NCBI GenBank assembly: GCA_905221605.1
Contig: CAJNDS010000735.1
Coordinates: 100,001 to 164,000, forward strand
From: Symbiodinium natans
Lineage: Eukaryota > Sar > Dinophyceae > Suessiales > Symbiodiniaceae
Direction of reading: 5' to 3'
Length of the DNA: 64,000 nucleotides
Under the pieces are notes generated by a model. The model did not search any database and had not been told where the DNA came from. It saw nothing but the letters and a program-made list of their open reading frames with translations. Of the stretch, positions 19,641 to 29,882 are shown in pieces (position 1 is the stretch's first letter; every line of letters starts with the position of its first letter). The position numbers and the translations under genes are program-made.

Positions 19641-22011
19641 GTATATACAGGTCCTAGGTGGTCTGTGGACATCGCGCTTGCATCAGTTTTTGTTTGGCGT
19701 TGGGTCTTACGGGCTTTTTGTCCTGGACATTTTTCACGTGAGGCTTCCCAACGTAGGAGCTTGGGGATCAGGATGGAGGGACAACTTCGATCTTTCGCGC
19801 CCCAAACCCTAAACCCTTAACCCTAAACCCAAACCTTAAAGCCTACAACTATGTTTGCAACTCAGCCAGTCAGTTTTGGGAAGTGAGCGACACGCGGTCG
19901 GTGTCAGCGCTGGGCTCCCAAATCTAATGTGTACTTCTAAGTTGCCCCACAAACGGTGGCACGCCTCTCGCGCTCCAAGGGGCAATCTTGCGCAAACTCT
20001 GAACCTCAATCCGCAAGCCTCCAACCCCGAAAAACCTAAACCCTAAACCCTAAACCCTAAACCCTAAACCCTAAAAAACGGCCAGAAGAAGACCCAGGTT
20101 TTCACATCCCGCCGGAACCGGGGTTGGTCTTCGATCTCTGTATCTGGAGCAGCATTTGGCATCTCAAAAGGGCTTCTAAGGTCCTGAGTTCTGTGTTAGG
20201 GTTTAGGGTTTAGGGTTTAGGGTTTAGGGTTTAGGGTTTAGGGTTTAGGGTTTAGGGTTTAGGGTTTTTGGGTCTAGGGTTTAGGGTTTAGGGTTTAGGC
20301 CCCTAAACACACAGTTCAGATTTGGGTTGGTTTCGGGGTCAGGGTTGAGCGTTAGGGGCGTAGGGTGCGGGGCTTTCAGCCCAACTATCCTTGCCAAACA
20401 TGCCGAACCCTGGGTTTTTGTGCATGGATCACCCCTTCAGTCGGAAAGGCGGTGCCCCATGCCCTATCCTGTGCTTAGGGTTTAGGGCTTATAGGACTTA
20501 GGGCTTAGGGCTTAGGGCTTATAGGACTGTGCCCTGGGATGTCTTTGAGGAGTTGAGAGCTCTGGAACTGCAGTCTTAGCCCCAAACCCTAAACCCTAAA
20601 ACTTATATAAGCCCTAAACCCTAAACCCTAAATTGGGGTTTGGGGTTGAGGGTTTGGGATTCTGTGCTCAAGGCCTGGGTGTGTTGGAGCTGCTCAGGAT
20701 TGGAGGGCTTATAAAGTAAACTCCACAAAGCTTGAACATCCTTAGGGTTTAGGGTTTAAGGTTTAGGGTCTTATCCCCACTATTCGCGTTTACTGTTTCG
20801 GGTTTAGGGGTTTAGGGTTTAGGGCATACTAAGAGGGAATCCCTGCTCGAATCATCCTTAAACAATGTTCCAACTTCCTGGAGTTTTCCCCCTAAGCCCT
20901 AAACCCTACACCCTAAACCCTAAACCCTAAACCCTAAACCCTAAACCCTAAACCCTAAACCCTAAACCCTAAACCCTAAACCCTGTAGGGTCCACGGCAT
21001 CCACTCTACCCCTCCCGGTTGAAGCAGACGAGGTGGGAAGGTCCTCCTGGACCTCGGTACTCTCCGGCTCCTGCGGCTGAGGTTTAGGGTTTAGGGTTTA
21101 GGGTTTAGGGTTTAGGGTTTAGGGCTTCGGGTTTAGGGTTTAGGGTTTAGGTTTTAGGGTTTAGGGTTCGAAGGGTTTAGCGTAGAATTCTTCCACGCCC
21201 GTCACTTGTCCCAAGTAGTTTGGGGTTATCGGGCTTAGGAATGCCAGGCACAGTATGTGTAGGATTTAGGGTTCCGGCTTCAGACATCTGCTAATGTTTG
21301 GGTACAAAAGCGATCAAGAGTGAGTGGTCGAGGCAGTATCAGTCTCGGCCACCGACCCAATCAACCCAACCCATAAACCGCCCTAAACCCTAACCTGTAA
21401 TCCAGCAAAAAATTACGGTTGGTTAGTAGGGAAGGAGGGAAAGAGGCACCCTTTATCCCTATATATATATACATATACACATACATATACATATATATAT
21501 ATATATGTATATACTTTAAGAGATTGCATCGGGTACTGTACCCCATTCCCTACTAGCCAACAATAAGAGAAGAGACCTGATCCAAGGAGTTTTAAAGACG
21601 CTTACAGTAACAACGCTGAGGCCCGCTGGAGGCTCGGAGTTTCTCAGCTTAGGCAGGTTGGGTCGCAACATTGGTATGGGGTTTAGGGTTTAGGGTTTGG
21701 GGTTTGGGATTTAGGGTCTAGGGTTTAGGGTTTAGGGTTTAGGCACCCTGGAGTCCTATTCCTGCCTACACCCTAAAATTTCCCCAAGCCTTATCTCCCC
21801 AACCCCTAAACCTCCAAACCCTGAGCCCGAAGCACTTAGAGGCCCCAACCCTAAACCCGAACCCCTATAACCGAAACCCTAAACCCTAAGCTCTAGACCC
21901 CAAACCCTAAACCCTTCAACCTTTTAAACCCTAAACCCTAAACCCTTTAAGCTTTAACCTTTTAAACCCTAAGCCCTACACCCTAGACCCCCAAATCCCT
22001 AAGCCATTAAG
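19641..22011. other. Repeat-rich stretch upstream of the first recognised channel exon
   Basis: Has coding-like islands at about 20084-20180 (EDPGFHIPPEPGLVFDLCIW) and about 21590-21680 (FKDAYSNNAEARWRLGVSQL), which could encode the channel's N-terminal region. Telomeric arrays lie at 20040-20075, 20195-20305, 20900-20990 and 21080-21160. A family-6 fold-back (21419-21560) with an internal TATA microsatellite is also present. Confidence 0.45.
21419..21560. mobile_element. Fold-back element, family 6, with AT microsatellite core
   Basis: TTGGTTAGTAGGGAAGGAGG at the left pairs with CCCCATTCCCTACTAGCCAA at the right. The core is a TATACATA microsatellite. Related copies: 38731-38832, 56804-56961, and an expanded derivative near 60240-60420. 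Confidence 0.8.
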
Positions 22012-22099
22012 GCATGGAGAGTCTCCTCATCCACCCGAATGGCCACTTCCGATCCTTCTGGAGCTTGCTCGGGATGCTGTTACCCTGGCCGCACTTGAG
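22012..22099 (+). CDS. Channel exon A: approach to S1 and start of S1
   Basis: After CCATTAAG the frame reads MESLLIHPNGHFRSFWSLLG then ML. The pattern I-HPN-FR--W--LGMLL is the usual lead-in to S1 in dinoflagellate and ciliate EAG/CNG-type channels. The 3' edge is uncertain: donors at GTTACC (22079) or GTTTAAG (22100). The few residues expected between this and exon B are not found, so a tiny exon may be missing. Flanks are telomeric arrays. Confidence 0.6.
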
Positions 22100-22359
22100 G
22101 TTTAAGGGGTTTAGGGTTTAGGGTTTAGGTGGGTTTAGGGGATTTAGTAAAGGGGGGTTTAGGGGGGTTTAGGGGGGTTTTAGGGGGGTTTAAGGGGGGT
22201 TTAAGGGGGGTTTAAGGGGGTTTAAGGGGTTTAGGAGGTTCATGGGGGTTTGGGGGGTTTAGGGGTTTAAGTTTTGGGGTTTAAGGGTTTAGGGGCTAGG
22301 ACGGGGCGTATTTAGGATGAGTTTTAGGGTTTAGGCTAATAGGCTATAGAGCCACGGTT

Positions 22360-22740
22360 TAGGGTTTAGGGTTTAGGGTTTAGGGTTTAGGGTTTAGGGT
22401 TAGGATTTAGGGTTAGGGTTTAGGGTTTAGGGTTTAGGGTTTAGGGTTTAGGGTTTAGGGTTTAGGGTTTAGGGTTTAGGGTTTAGGGTTTAGGGTTTAG
22501 GGTTGAGCCTGCTCCCGAATTCAACCCTGGCCCACCCTAGGGCTGGGGACTGAAAGCTTCGGGTTTAGGGCCAGGGTTAGGGTTTAGGGTTTAGGGTTTA
22601 GGGTTGAGGGTTGAGGGTTTAGGGTTGAGGGTTGAGGGTTGAGGGTTTAGGGTTTAGGGTTGAGGGTTTAGGGTTTAGGGTGTAGGGTTTAGGGTTTAGG
22701 GTTCAGGGTTCAGGGTTTAGGGTTTAGGGTTGTAGGGTTT
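22360..22740. repeat. Long TTTAGGG arrays
   Basis: Two blocks, about 140 and 170 bases, of TTTAGGG with TTGAGGG variants in the second, separated by about 65 bases of unique sequence. Confidence 0.95.
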
Positions 22741-22884
22741 AGGCTTTAGGCTTTAACGATTAAGGTTTAGGGTTGGGGCTGTGGGATCAGGAAGGCTTTG
22801 TGGTTTAGGGTTCAGGGGTATTTCCTCTTTCAGGCATATGCGTGCGCGCATATCTCGTTCGCAGGGGTTCTAACTTGGGCCTTT

Positions 22885-22972
22885 AAACCCTATAAACCCT
22901 ATAAACCCTATAAACCCTATAAACCCTGTAAACCCTATCAACCCTATAAACCTGTAAACCCTATAAACCACA
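22885..22972. repeat. CCCTATAAA nonamer array
   Basis: About nine nine-base units, a variant of the telomeric heptamer with an inserted TA. The reverse-strand equivalent, GGTTTATAA, forms a similar array at 59030-59112. The Lys/Pro/Tyr-rich frame across it is an artefact. Confidence 0.9.
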
Positions 22973-23898
22973 CGTGTAAAACCTTTCTTTCGGCCCTGCA
23001 AGCTCTATAAGGCCTGAAGAAGTACATGGAATCTCAGGGAAACCCTGAACCCCTAAACCCTAACCCCTAAAAAATGACCCTAAACCCTAAACCCTAAACC
23101 CTAAACCCTAAACCCTAAACCCTAAACCCTAAACCCTAAACCCGCAGCCCCGCAGCCCCGCGCAGCCATCCTAAAGCGACCCGGGAACGTGGTCGGTTTT
23201 GCAAGGTCCACCCCTACTGGTAGTACTTAGGGTTTAGGGTAAACCCTAAATCCTAAACCCTAAACTCTAAGCCCCAGACGAAATGCCCTACCTAGCAACA
23301 TGCTCTAGCGCCCTCTACCCTACGTGAACCCCTGCTCCCCATCCTCAGTCCCATTCCCTCTTCAACTGTGCACTGCGCACTCCACCCCGAACCCCAGACG
23401 TCTCAGGCCCAAAACTCCTCAACCCTGCGTACTACATTGACATACATCTGAATGTTTCGGGGTCTACGAGTTTAGGGTTTAAGGCATCAGGGTGTAGGGG
23501 CTACACCCCGAAGCTTATATACAACGCACGAGCCTGAAACCACATCCAACGCTTAGGGTTGAGGACTTAGGGCTTGTCTACGGGTAATTTCATGGGCCTA
23601 TTGGGGTCCTTATTCTACAGGAATCCTACTATTTGGGGGTCTCTATTCAGGGTCCCCCCCCATATGGTACCCTCTTGAAGGGGTTCTGCAGTATGGGCCC
23701 ATGGGCAATCTTAAGGGGTCCTTTGAAGGGCCGTTATTAAGGCTACCCCAAGACCCTAAGACCCTGAGACCCTCAGACCCTCAGACCCTAAGACCCTAAG
23801 ACCCTAAACCCCAAGAACCATGAACCTCCAAGAGGGTTTCCTTCGACAGGTTCCTTACATGGGATGTGGCCGCTCATCGCTGAAGCAGCAGGGTTTAA

Positions 23899-24108
23899 GG
23901 TCCAACGGGCTCTACACATTCAACAAAAGGGAAGCCTGCTCTGGGGGTCGGAATAAGCACCCAATAGTCTGTAGGGTTTAGGGTTAGGGTTTAGGGTTTA
24001 GGGGTCCAAAGGGCTCTACACATTCAAAAAAAGGGAAGCCTGATCTAGGGGGGTCGGAATAAGCACCCAATAGTCTGTAGGGTTTAGGGTTAGTGTTTAG
24101 GGTTTAGG
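23899..24108. repeat. 104-bp tandem duplication ending in telomeric units
   Basis: GGTCCAACGGGCTCTACACA (about 23899) recurs 104 bases later as GGTCCAAAGGGCTCTACACA. Both copies continue through GGGAAGCCTG, GGGGGTCGGAATAAGCAC, CCAATAGTCTG and a TTTAGGG run. Only a few substitutions distinguish them. The telomeric run lies between the copies as well as after the second. Confidence 0.9.
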
Positions 24109-25295
24109 GCTCATGATTTAGGGTATCTTGGGCCCAGAGTAGTCCCTCATTCCTTTCTTTTAGGGTTTCGTTTAGAATCCCCTGCAAAGCAAAACGGGCA
24201 CCCTTTTTGTTCCCAGGTTACTCATGGGTCTAGAATACAGGTGTCGGAATAAGTACTAAGAGTCTTCCATTGGGGTCCCGATTATTGTTTTACTCTAATG
24301 AGCCCCCGATACCCTATTCTTTTTGCTAAGGGCCCTGTACCCTAAAGCCTAATCCCTAAACCCTCAACCCTATGAAGCTTTTTGCGGGGGGGGGGGGGGG
24401 GGGGGGGGGGGACCGAAGGCTCCAGACACCGGGGTTGAGAGGAGAAGGCTTGTTCTTGGCAGGGAGCCATAAAACATCGCCACTTCTCTGAACCCTAAAC
24501 CCGAAACCCTAGACCCTAGATCCTAAACCCTAAACCCTAAGGTTCCTTACTGCTGGGCGGCCCCTCTTTTGTCGGGTACAGTACCCAAAAAGGGACCATG
24601 GTGTAGAGAACCCCCTCCCCCCCTCCCCACCCACATCTAAACCGACAGCCTCAGTTCGTGAAGGTTTTGGAGACTAGTGTCGTTTCAAGGAGAGCTCTTT
24701 CTACAGGTTAGACCCTACCCCTAAATTCTAAAACCCTAAGCCCTAATCCCCTAAACCGTTCCTGCTCCTCCCCCTCCAGTCTCCTCCTCTTCCCCGCCTA
24801 GTGTAGCAGCAGCATCTCTAGGTGTTTGGGGTCGAGGTTTCGGGCAGTTAAGCAAGTAGCTTCTGCAAGGGGCTACAGCCGAAAGCTTCAAATCCAGCCC
24901 TGAGCTCAACTTGAAGGATCATTGGTACCTAGCTACAAGTAGGGTCGCATGTGCCCCCTAAACCCTAAACCCTAAACCCTAAACCCTAAACCCTAAACCC
25001 TAAACCCTAAACCCTAAACCCTAAACCCTAAACCCTAAACCCTAAACCCTAAACCCCCTGAAGCAAAAGCAGCGAACAACGACGTCACAACCAGCGAAAC
25101 CTGCTTCTGAAGAAGCTAAACGTGAAATTTTCCGAACAGGCCTAAGCCTGACAAAGCGTAACCTACAGAGCATACTTTGTGTACCTTCATGAACGCTACA
25201 TATCCGTTTAGGGTTTAGGGTTTAGGGTTTGGGGTTTTTTGGTACCCAGGCTACTCTAGGCATACTCAAGCTCACCGAGCATGACCGACCACAAG

Positions 25296-25348
25296 AGGTC
25301 GTCATTCCCCTGCGATTCTTTGATATGCCTGCGTCGACGCTCTCACAG
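25296..25348 (+). CDS. Channel exon B: S1-S2 region (VVIPLRFFDMPA)
   Basis: Frame VVIPLRFFDMPASTLSQ, matching the xVxIPLxxFxxP block that follows S1 in this channel type. Acceptor within CACAAG|AG|G; donor CTCACAG|GTGCGG. It joins in phase 0 to exon C, giving TLSQ-VMLW with the expected spacing. The intron to C is GT-AG, 552 bases, with telomeric units near both ends. Confidence 0.7.
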
Positions 25349-25900
25349 GTGCGGACGAAGGGGGCCTACAAACCCTAAGCCCTAAACCCTAAACCATCCC
25401 GAGACCCGACAAACCCGAAACCCTTAGATACAAAGCCTCGTTTGAGGGTTTGGGGTTGTAGGGTTAAGGGTCCCGACCCCTCCCCCTACGCCTCCCGCCC
25501 GCCCTCCACCTCCAGGACGCGAGGTTCCCTAAACCCTACACACATTTCGGACTGAACCCTAAACCCTAAACCCCAAACTCTAAACCCTAAAACCAAGATT
25601 CCTGTCCACTACCCGGCTGCGAAGCCAGGGAGCCAGTGTTTGCAAGATATGGTTTGTTTCCACATCAGGGTCCCTGATTCGATGCCTTAAGCCCTAAGTC
25701 CTTTTAGCCCTGTCTGCTGAAACTCCCAGACCGACCCTCTCCCAAACAACAAAAACAAAACTCTGAACTCTGAACCCTAAACCCTAAACCCTAAACCCTG
25801 AACCCTGAACCCTAAATCCTATAAACCCTGAACCCTGAACCCCAAACCCTGGACCCTGAACCCTAAACCCAAAACCCTAAACCAAACCACGCCCATGCAG

Positions 25901-25929
25901 GTGATGCTTTGGCTCACCCTGGTGTACTG
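25901..25929 (+). CDS. Channel exon C: S2 micro-exon, 29 nt
   Basis: CCATGCAG|GTG begins VMLWLTLVYW. The last two bases TG join the leading G of exon D to give Trp, producing VYWNIDIIISF with the W-x-x-D spacing usual for this region. The donor is then GA (GATCTTCGG), a class known in dinoflagellates. Only 29 nt long. Confidence 0.7.
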
Positions 25930-26187
25930 GATCTTCGGACAAAGATGTCATGGGATCCCAGAGAGGTAGGGCCTAGGTAGGGCTTCAGCAGGTTTCGGAT
26001 TTAGGGTTCAAGGTTTAGGGTTTAGGGTTGAGGATTGTGAGGCTTTAGGGCTGAGGGGGGCGGGCGGGGCAAATTTCTACCCAACTAAACCGAAATCTGA
26101 AGGTCTACTTGCCGACAGTTTAGGGTGCGCGGTTTTTCTTTAATAGGTATGGCCTATAAAGCTGTCGGGAAGCAGGCAGGGGAGGGA

Positions 26188-26194
<7 letters not shown>

Positions 26195-26222
<28 letters not shown>
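26195..26222. repeat. GA microsatellite
   Basis: About 14 GA dinucleotides in the intron just before exon D. It keeps a spurious upstream frame open into the exon. Confidence 0.9.
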
Positions 26223-26225
<3 letters not shown>

Positions 26226-26270
26226 CTTGGAGCGGGTACCACGCTGTGAGCCCTCAAAGCGTTTGCCAAG

Positions 26271-26317
26271 GAACATCGACATCATCATCTCCTTCTTGAC
26301 AGGCTACTACTACAAAG
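26271..26317 (+). CDS. Channel exon D: end of S2 and following turn (IDIIISFLTGYYYKG)
   Basis: After TTTGCCAAG|G the frame NIDIIISFLTGYYYK gives the D-x-x-x-S-F-x-TGYY signature found at the end of S2 in EAG/CNG-type channels. The final single base plus the first two bases of exon E restore Gly (KGMLVM). The donor is GC (GCCAGTCC). Length 47 nt. Confidence 0.85.
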
Positions 26318-26739
26318 GCCAGTCCGAAAACCCTAAGCCCTAAACCCTAACCCCCAAAACCCTAAATCCTAAGCCCCTAAATAAGCCCAACCTTCTACAG
26401 CCTCTAAGGTTGGAACCATGAGCCCTTCGTATGGTCCCTAATCCTTCTTTATAGGGATCCGAGGGTATGGGCCCCTATTGTTCTGTTAGGGCTTAGGGTT
26501 TAGGGTTTAGGGTTTTGCGTACTCCAAATGGCGGTTTCAAAAAGGGGGGGGGGGTTACCTTCTTGGGGTCCTTGTTGTAAGGGGATCTATATTGGGGTCC
26601 CCCTCTTTTGCGCAAACCCCCATATATGTCATGTTATTCCACAAGGGACACATATTAAGGGCCCATACTTGAAACCCTGGACAGCCCTTGAATCCCAAGT
26701 CTCTCCGCATACATGGCAGGCTGAGGATTTAGGGAATAA

Positions 26740-26853
26740 CCCTAAGGGTCCATGTCAATGTACCTCATTATTATATACTTGGGCCTGAAAGTACTTCCGA
26801 TATAGGGACTTTGGGGCCCACGTATATGATAGTGAGGTACATGGACCCTTCGG
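26740..26853. mobile_element. Fold-back element, family 3, inside the D-E intron
   Basis: CCCTAAGGGTCCATGT at the left and ACATGGACCCTTCGGG at the right, with AATAA on both outer sides, a possible 5-bp target duplication. The interior resembles 3075-3185. It lies about 100 bases upstream of exon E. Confidence 0.8.
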
Positions 26854-26955
26854 GAATAAGGTGGCTCAGCAGCACAGTCTTGAGACAGTAAAGCCAGGAT
26901 GCCTTGGCAGATCGATGATTCAAGACCCCCCAACTCTGAATTCAAACTCCCGCAG

Positions 26956-27001
26956 GGATGCTCGTCATGCGCTTCCAGAATGTGGCCGTCAACTACCTGA
27001 G
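26956..27001 (+). CDS. Channel exon E: S2-S3 loop (GMLVMRFQNVAVNYL)
   Basis: CCCGCAG|GG, then MLVMRFQNVAVNYL: the VM-x-x-x-x-x-A-x-NYLR block preceding S3. Ends with AG that joins the C of exon F to make Ser, giving NYLSSWFLLD. Donor GC (GCGCGG). Phase agrees on both sides. Confidence 0.8.
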
Positions 27002-27217
27002 GCGCGGTGCCCTTTGCCCCCCAAAGCTGGATGCCAGGGCTTAGGGTTTAGGGTTTAGGGTTCAAGGTTTAGGGTTTGGGGTTTAGGGTTTAGGGTTTAG
27101 GGCTTGAAGCCGAGGGACCTCGAATGCTCAAGATCCGCAGTGGTGACTTGCACGGAAGCGTTCAGGGGGGCCGCTGCTGATCAGTAGAAGTGGCGGTGAG
27201 AGATGCGCCTACTATAG

Positions 27218-28303
27218 GGGTCGGAATACTTACTAATCATCTTCCCTTATGGTCCCTGTATTACAGTACTTATACTACAATGACCCCCTACAACCCCTGT
27301 TCTAGTTGCTAAGGCCTCTGAAATTCACTTCGGAAGAAGATGCGTTTTTTGTCATGCTCATCAGACGCCACAAAGGGCGTTGGGCTGTCTTGCCAGCAGG
27401 ACGGTGGTCACGGATTTCGAAACCCACTTTTCTGTCTAGTCATAGAACTGTAACCAGAACCAGAAAGCAGATATCTTTTTGCTTAGGAGCATATGGTCCT
27501 GGTCTAGACTCGAAAAAGGATTGCGCTCAAGAGGGCGGCCAACGTCTGTCCACTGGTGCCATTCGTCTCGCCAGTGAATGCGAAGACTTTCATGCAGTAA
27601 CCCCCCAAACCGAAACCCTCAAGAGCTTTAGGGCTGTTTAGGGTTTAGGACTGAACCCTCAAGAGCTTTGGGGCTGTCAGGGCTTGGGATTACGCGGGTA
27701 TATTGGGTGATTAAGAATGAGGATTCGCGTGTTTCTGCTGGCTTGCTGGGCTTTTGGCGCGTGTCGGGATCCTGTCTGGAAGGTAGGGTTTAGGGTGTTT
27801 CAGGGGCTTGGGGCTTTGCAGGGTTGCGCATCAAGGGTTTAGGGCTTTACGATTCAGGGTTGGGATGTTCCCCCTTATACTCACAGTCCTGAATCGAGAT
27901 TCCCATAGGGGGTACTATATTCCTTATGATCATGAAGGGGTGTTAGTATAAGGGGGAACATCCCAAGTTTAGGGTTGTAGGACTTAGGGTTTCAGGAAGC
28001 CCAAGCTTCATTGTCGACCAGCCCGACGCAGTCCCCCAGCACCCAAAGAACCCAACCCTTCTGTGACCTGCTGTGGTTGTTGGACAATATCGGCCCAACC
28101 ATAAACCTTAAGACCGCCGAACCCTATAATCCGCATCCGAAGCCCTAAGCCTTCAGCTCGGAACCCTAAAACCCTAAAACCCTAAACCCCTAACCCTAAC
28201 CCTAGCCCCTATATTATTCCTGAACCCTAAACCCTAAACCCTAAACCCTAAACCCTAAACCCTAAACCCTAAACCCTAAACCCTAAACCCCTTCTGCTGC
28301 CAG
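27218..28303. other. E-F intron: dispersed repeats and a fold-back element
   Basis: Contains a GGGGTCGGAATAC-type dispersed repeat (27218-27313), a stretch whose 111-residue frame (27306-27641) has no recognised domain, a family-7 fold-back (27860-27966) and a CCCTAAA array (28225-28290). The 111-residue frame starts inside the dispersed repeat, so I do not call it a gene. Confidence 0.6.
27860..27966. mobile_element. Fold-back element, family 7 (TTGGGATGTTCCCCC ends)
   Basis: TTGGGATGTTCCCCCTTATA pairs with TATAAGGGGGAACATCCCAA exactly, and the next bases (CT-ACAG/TGTTAG) continue imperfectly. The core has CCCATAGGGGGTACTATA. Copies at 52681-52805 (interrupted), 54271-54354 and 55230-55310. 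Confidence 0.85.
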
Positions 28304-28370
28304 CTCCTGGTTCCTGCTCGACTTCAGCGTGATCACTGTGGACTGGGTCTTGACAGCACTCTCCTTGGGC
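28304..28370 (+). CDS. Channel exon F: S3 (SWFLLDFSVITVDWVLTAL)
   Basis: CTGCCAG|C then SWFLLDFSVITVDWVLTAL followed by SLG. The S-W-F-x-x-D-x-x-x-V-x-x-D-W pattern is the S3 signature. It ends at a codon boundary; the intron begins GACGATG (GA donor) and the next exon begins GACGACG, a direct repeat across the junction. 67 nt. Confidence 0.88.
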
Positions 28371-28497
28371 GACGATGCCTGGGCCTTAAATTCCTGTGGG
28401 GCCGCAGGGTTGGTTCAGGGTTTAGGGTTCAGGGTTCAGGGCCTAGGGTGCAGGGTTTAGGGTTAGCAATTTAGTGGTTTAGGGGTTAGGGTACATT

Positions 28498-29001
28498 ATG
28501 AGCTTTGTAGAGGAGGAGGGATGCTTGTTCAATGCTTCTTACAGGGCTTCAAATCCCGTGCCGCCAGACGGACCTGTTTTTGGGTCCGTGCAGGCAACGG
28601 CGTACTTCCAGTGGCTCAATTTTGCCATCAGCGAAGCGCCGCCGGGCAGAGATCCGCTCATCCTGAACATGGATGAGACGTCCATCTGCAGGTATGTCGG
28701 TGGTTTGCAGGGAACCGTTGCGGCGGTGAGCCTCGGCAAACCGATGGCGAAAGATTCCGCGTCTTTGGCGGAGCGGCGAAGCTACATTTCCGACCTGGCC
28801 TGCGTTGCGCATGATGCAGCAGTGCAGCCACGGCTCCCACAAGTCTTACTGGGAAAGGAGCATCAGTTTACGAAGGAGCTGCTTCGGTCTCTTGAAGGCA
28901 GAGTGCCACCAAATATTTCACTTTGGCAGCAGCAGTCGGCCTGGAATTCGCGTGCGCGCCACAGTTGCGTTCTGCAAAGTGGCTTGGGTCCACGACGTTG
29001 A
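28498..29001 (+). pseudogene. DDE-type transposase fragment, nested in a channel intron
   Basis: 167 residues open from ATG. ILNMDETSICRY (first catalytic Asp at residue 59), then DLACVAHDAAVQPRLPQVLL and SLWQQQSAWNS, resemble the first half of the DDE_1 (pogo/Tc1-mariner-like) integrase core that is common in dinoflagellate genomes. The second Asp block and the third acidic residue are absent: homology ends near QQSAWN, followed by unrelated residues and a CCCTAAA array at 29038. A partial, probably dead copy; no terminal inverted repeats identified. The start codon is uncertain. It sits between S3 and S4 exons on the same strand. Confidence 0.65.
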
Positions 29002-29038
29002 CATGCTGCGAGAGGGCAAGTTTGGACAAGCAGCTGCA

Positions 29039-29838
29039 CCCTAAACCCTAAACCGTAAACCCTAAACCCTAAACCCTGAACCCTAAACCCTAAACCCTAA
29101 ACCCTAAACCCTAAACCCTAAACCCTAAACCCTAAACCCTAAACCCTAAACCCTAAACCCCATCCACTCTTCGGTGACGAACAATCAGTATGCTGTGCTA
29201 GGCGACTGCGATAGGCTTGAATTGGAAGTCGGCATTTAGCTAGGACGTTTTGTTGTAGTTAGTCCTTACGTGTCTGATCGTGAACGTAAGAGCTGGAACT
29301 CAGGGTTTGGGGTTTAGGGTTTGGCGGTTAGGGGTTAGGGTCAAGCAGGTTCTTCAGCTTTTGTGGGTGGGTATAGGAAGTTTGCTTTTATTATTTTGCG
29401 ATGTGGGGGAGGGAGGGGGGGGAGGGGGGGGAAGGGGGCATCGCAAGTCGTGAGCCAAACCTCAAACAACTGTAAACCTCTAAGCCGCAATCCCCGTCCC
29501 CCCACAGCGCCATCCCTAAACCCGAAGCCCTGAACCCCAAACAGTAAACCCCTGAACCTTCAACCTTAAAGCCCAAATCATATATGCCTCAAAGCCCTGA
29601 AGCCCCTAAGCCCGAGCTCCAAAACCCCAACCCTAAACCCCAAAACCCCAAAACCCCAAAACCCTCAACCCTGAACCCTGAACACCCTGAACCCTAAACC
29701 CTAAACCCTAAACCCTAAACCCTAAACCCTGAACCCTGAACCCTGAACCCTGAACCCTGAACCCTGAACCCTAAACCCTAAACCCTAAACCCTAAACCCT
29801 AAACCCTAAACCCTAAACCCTGACCTGCTCGCTGCCAG
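29039..29838. repeat. F-G intron remainder: telomeric arrays
   Basis: CCCTAAA arrays at 29039-29160 and 29690-29822, the second with a block of CCCTGAA variants (29727-29765). Between them are degenerate telomeric units and a GGGGGAGG-rich stretch. No exon seen. Confidence 0.85.
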
Positions 29839-29882
29839 GACGACGGAGCCTCTGGAGTTGCGAGGCTCTCCAAGTGCCTCGG
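29839..29882 (+). CDS. Channel exon G: start of S4 (GASGVARLSKCL)
   Basis: GCTGCCAG|GAC then DDGASGVARLSKCL. The GVARLxKxL lead into S4 is characteristic. Arg and Lys at three-residue spacing start the charge ladder that exon H continues. The 3' edge is unresolved: keeping frame with exon H needs a split codon ending GG|G (Gly) at a position where Arg would be expected, and the donor would be non-standard. Confidence 0.7.

Larger units (their letters stand above)
22100..25295. other. Intron region: telomeric arrays and dispersed repeats
   Basis: Long TTTAGGG arrays (22360-22503, 22570-22740), a GGGGGGTTTA-type degenerate array (22130-22260), a nine-base CCCTATAAA array (22885-22970), a tandem duplication (23899-24108), a poly-G run (24384-24411) and a long CCCTAAA array (24955-25055). 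A family-4 fold-back lies near 24127-24240. I see no additional exon with confidence. Confidence 0.65.

Noticed and set aside
27306-27641. 111-residue frame
   Set aside because: It starts within a dispersed repeat copy, shows no domain, and ends in telomere-like sequence.
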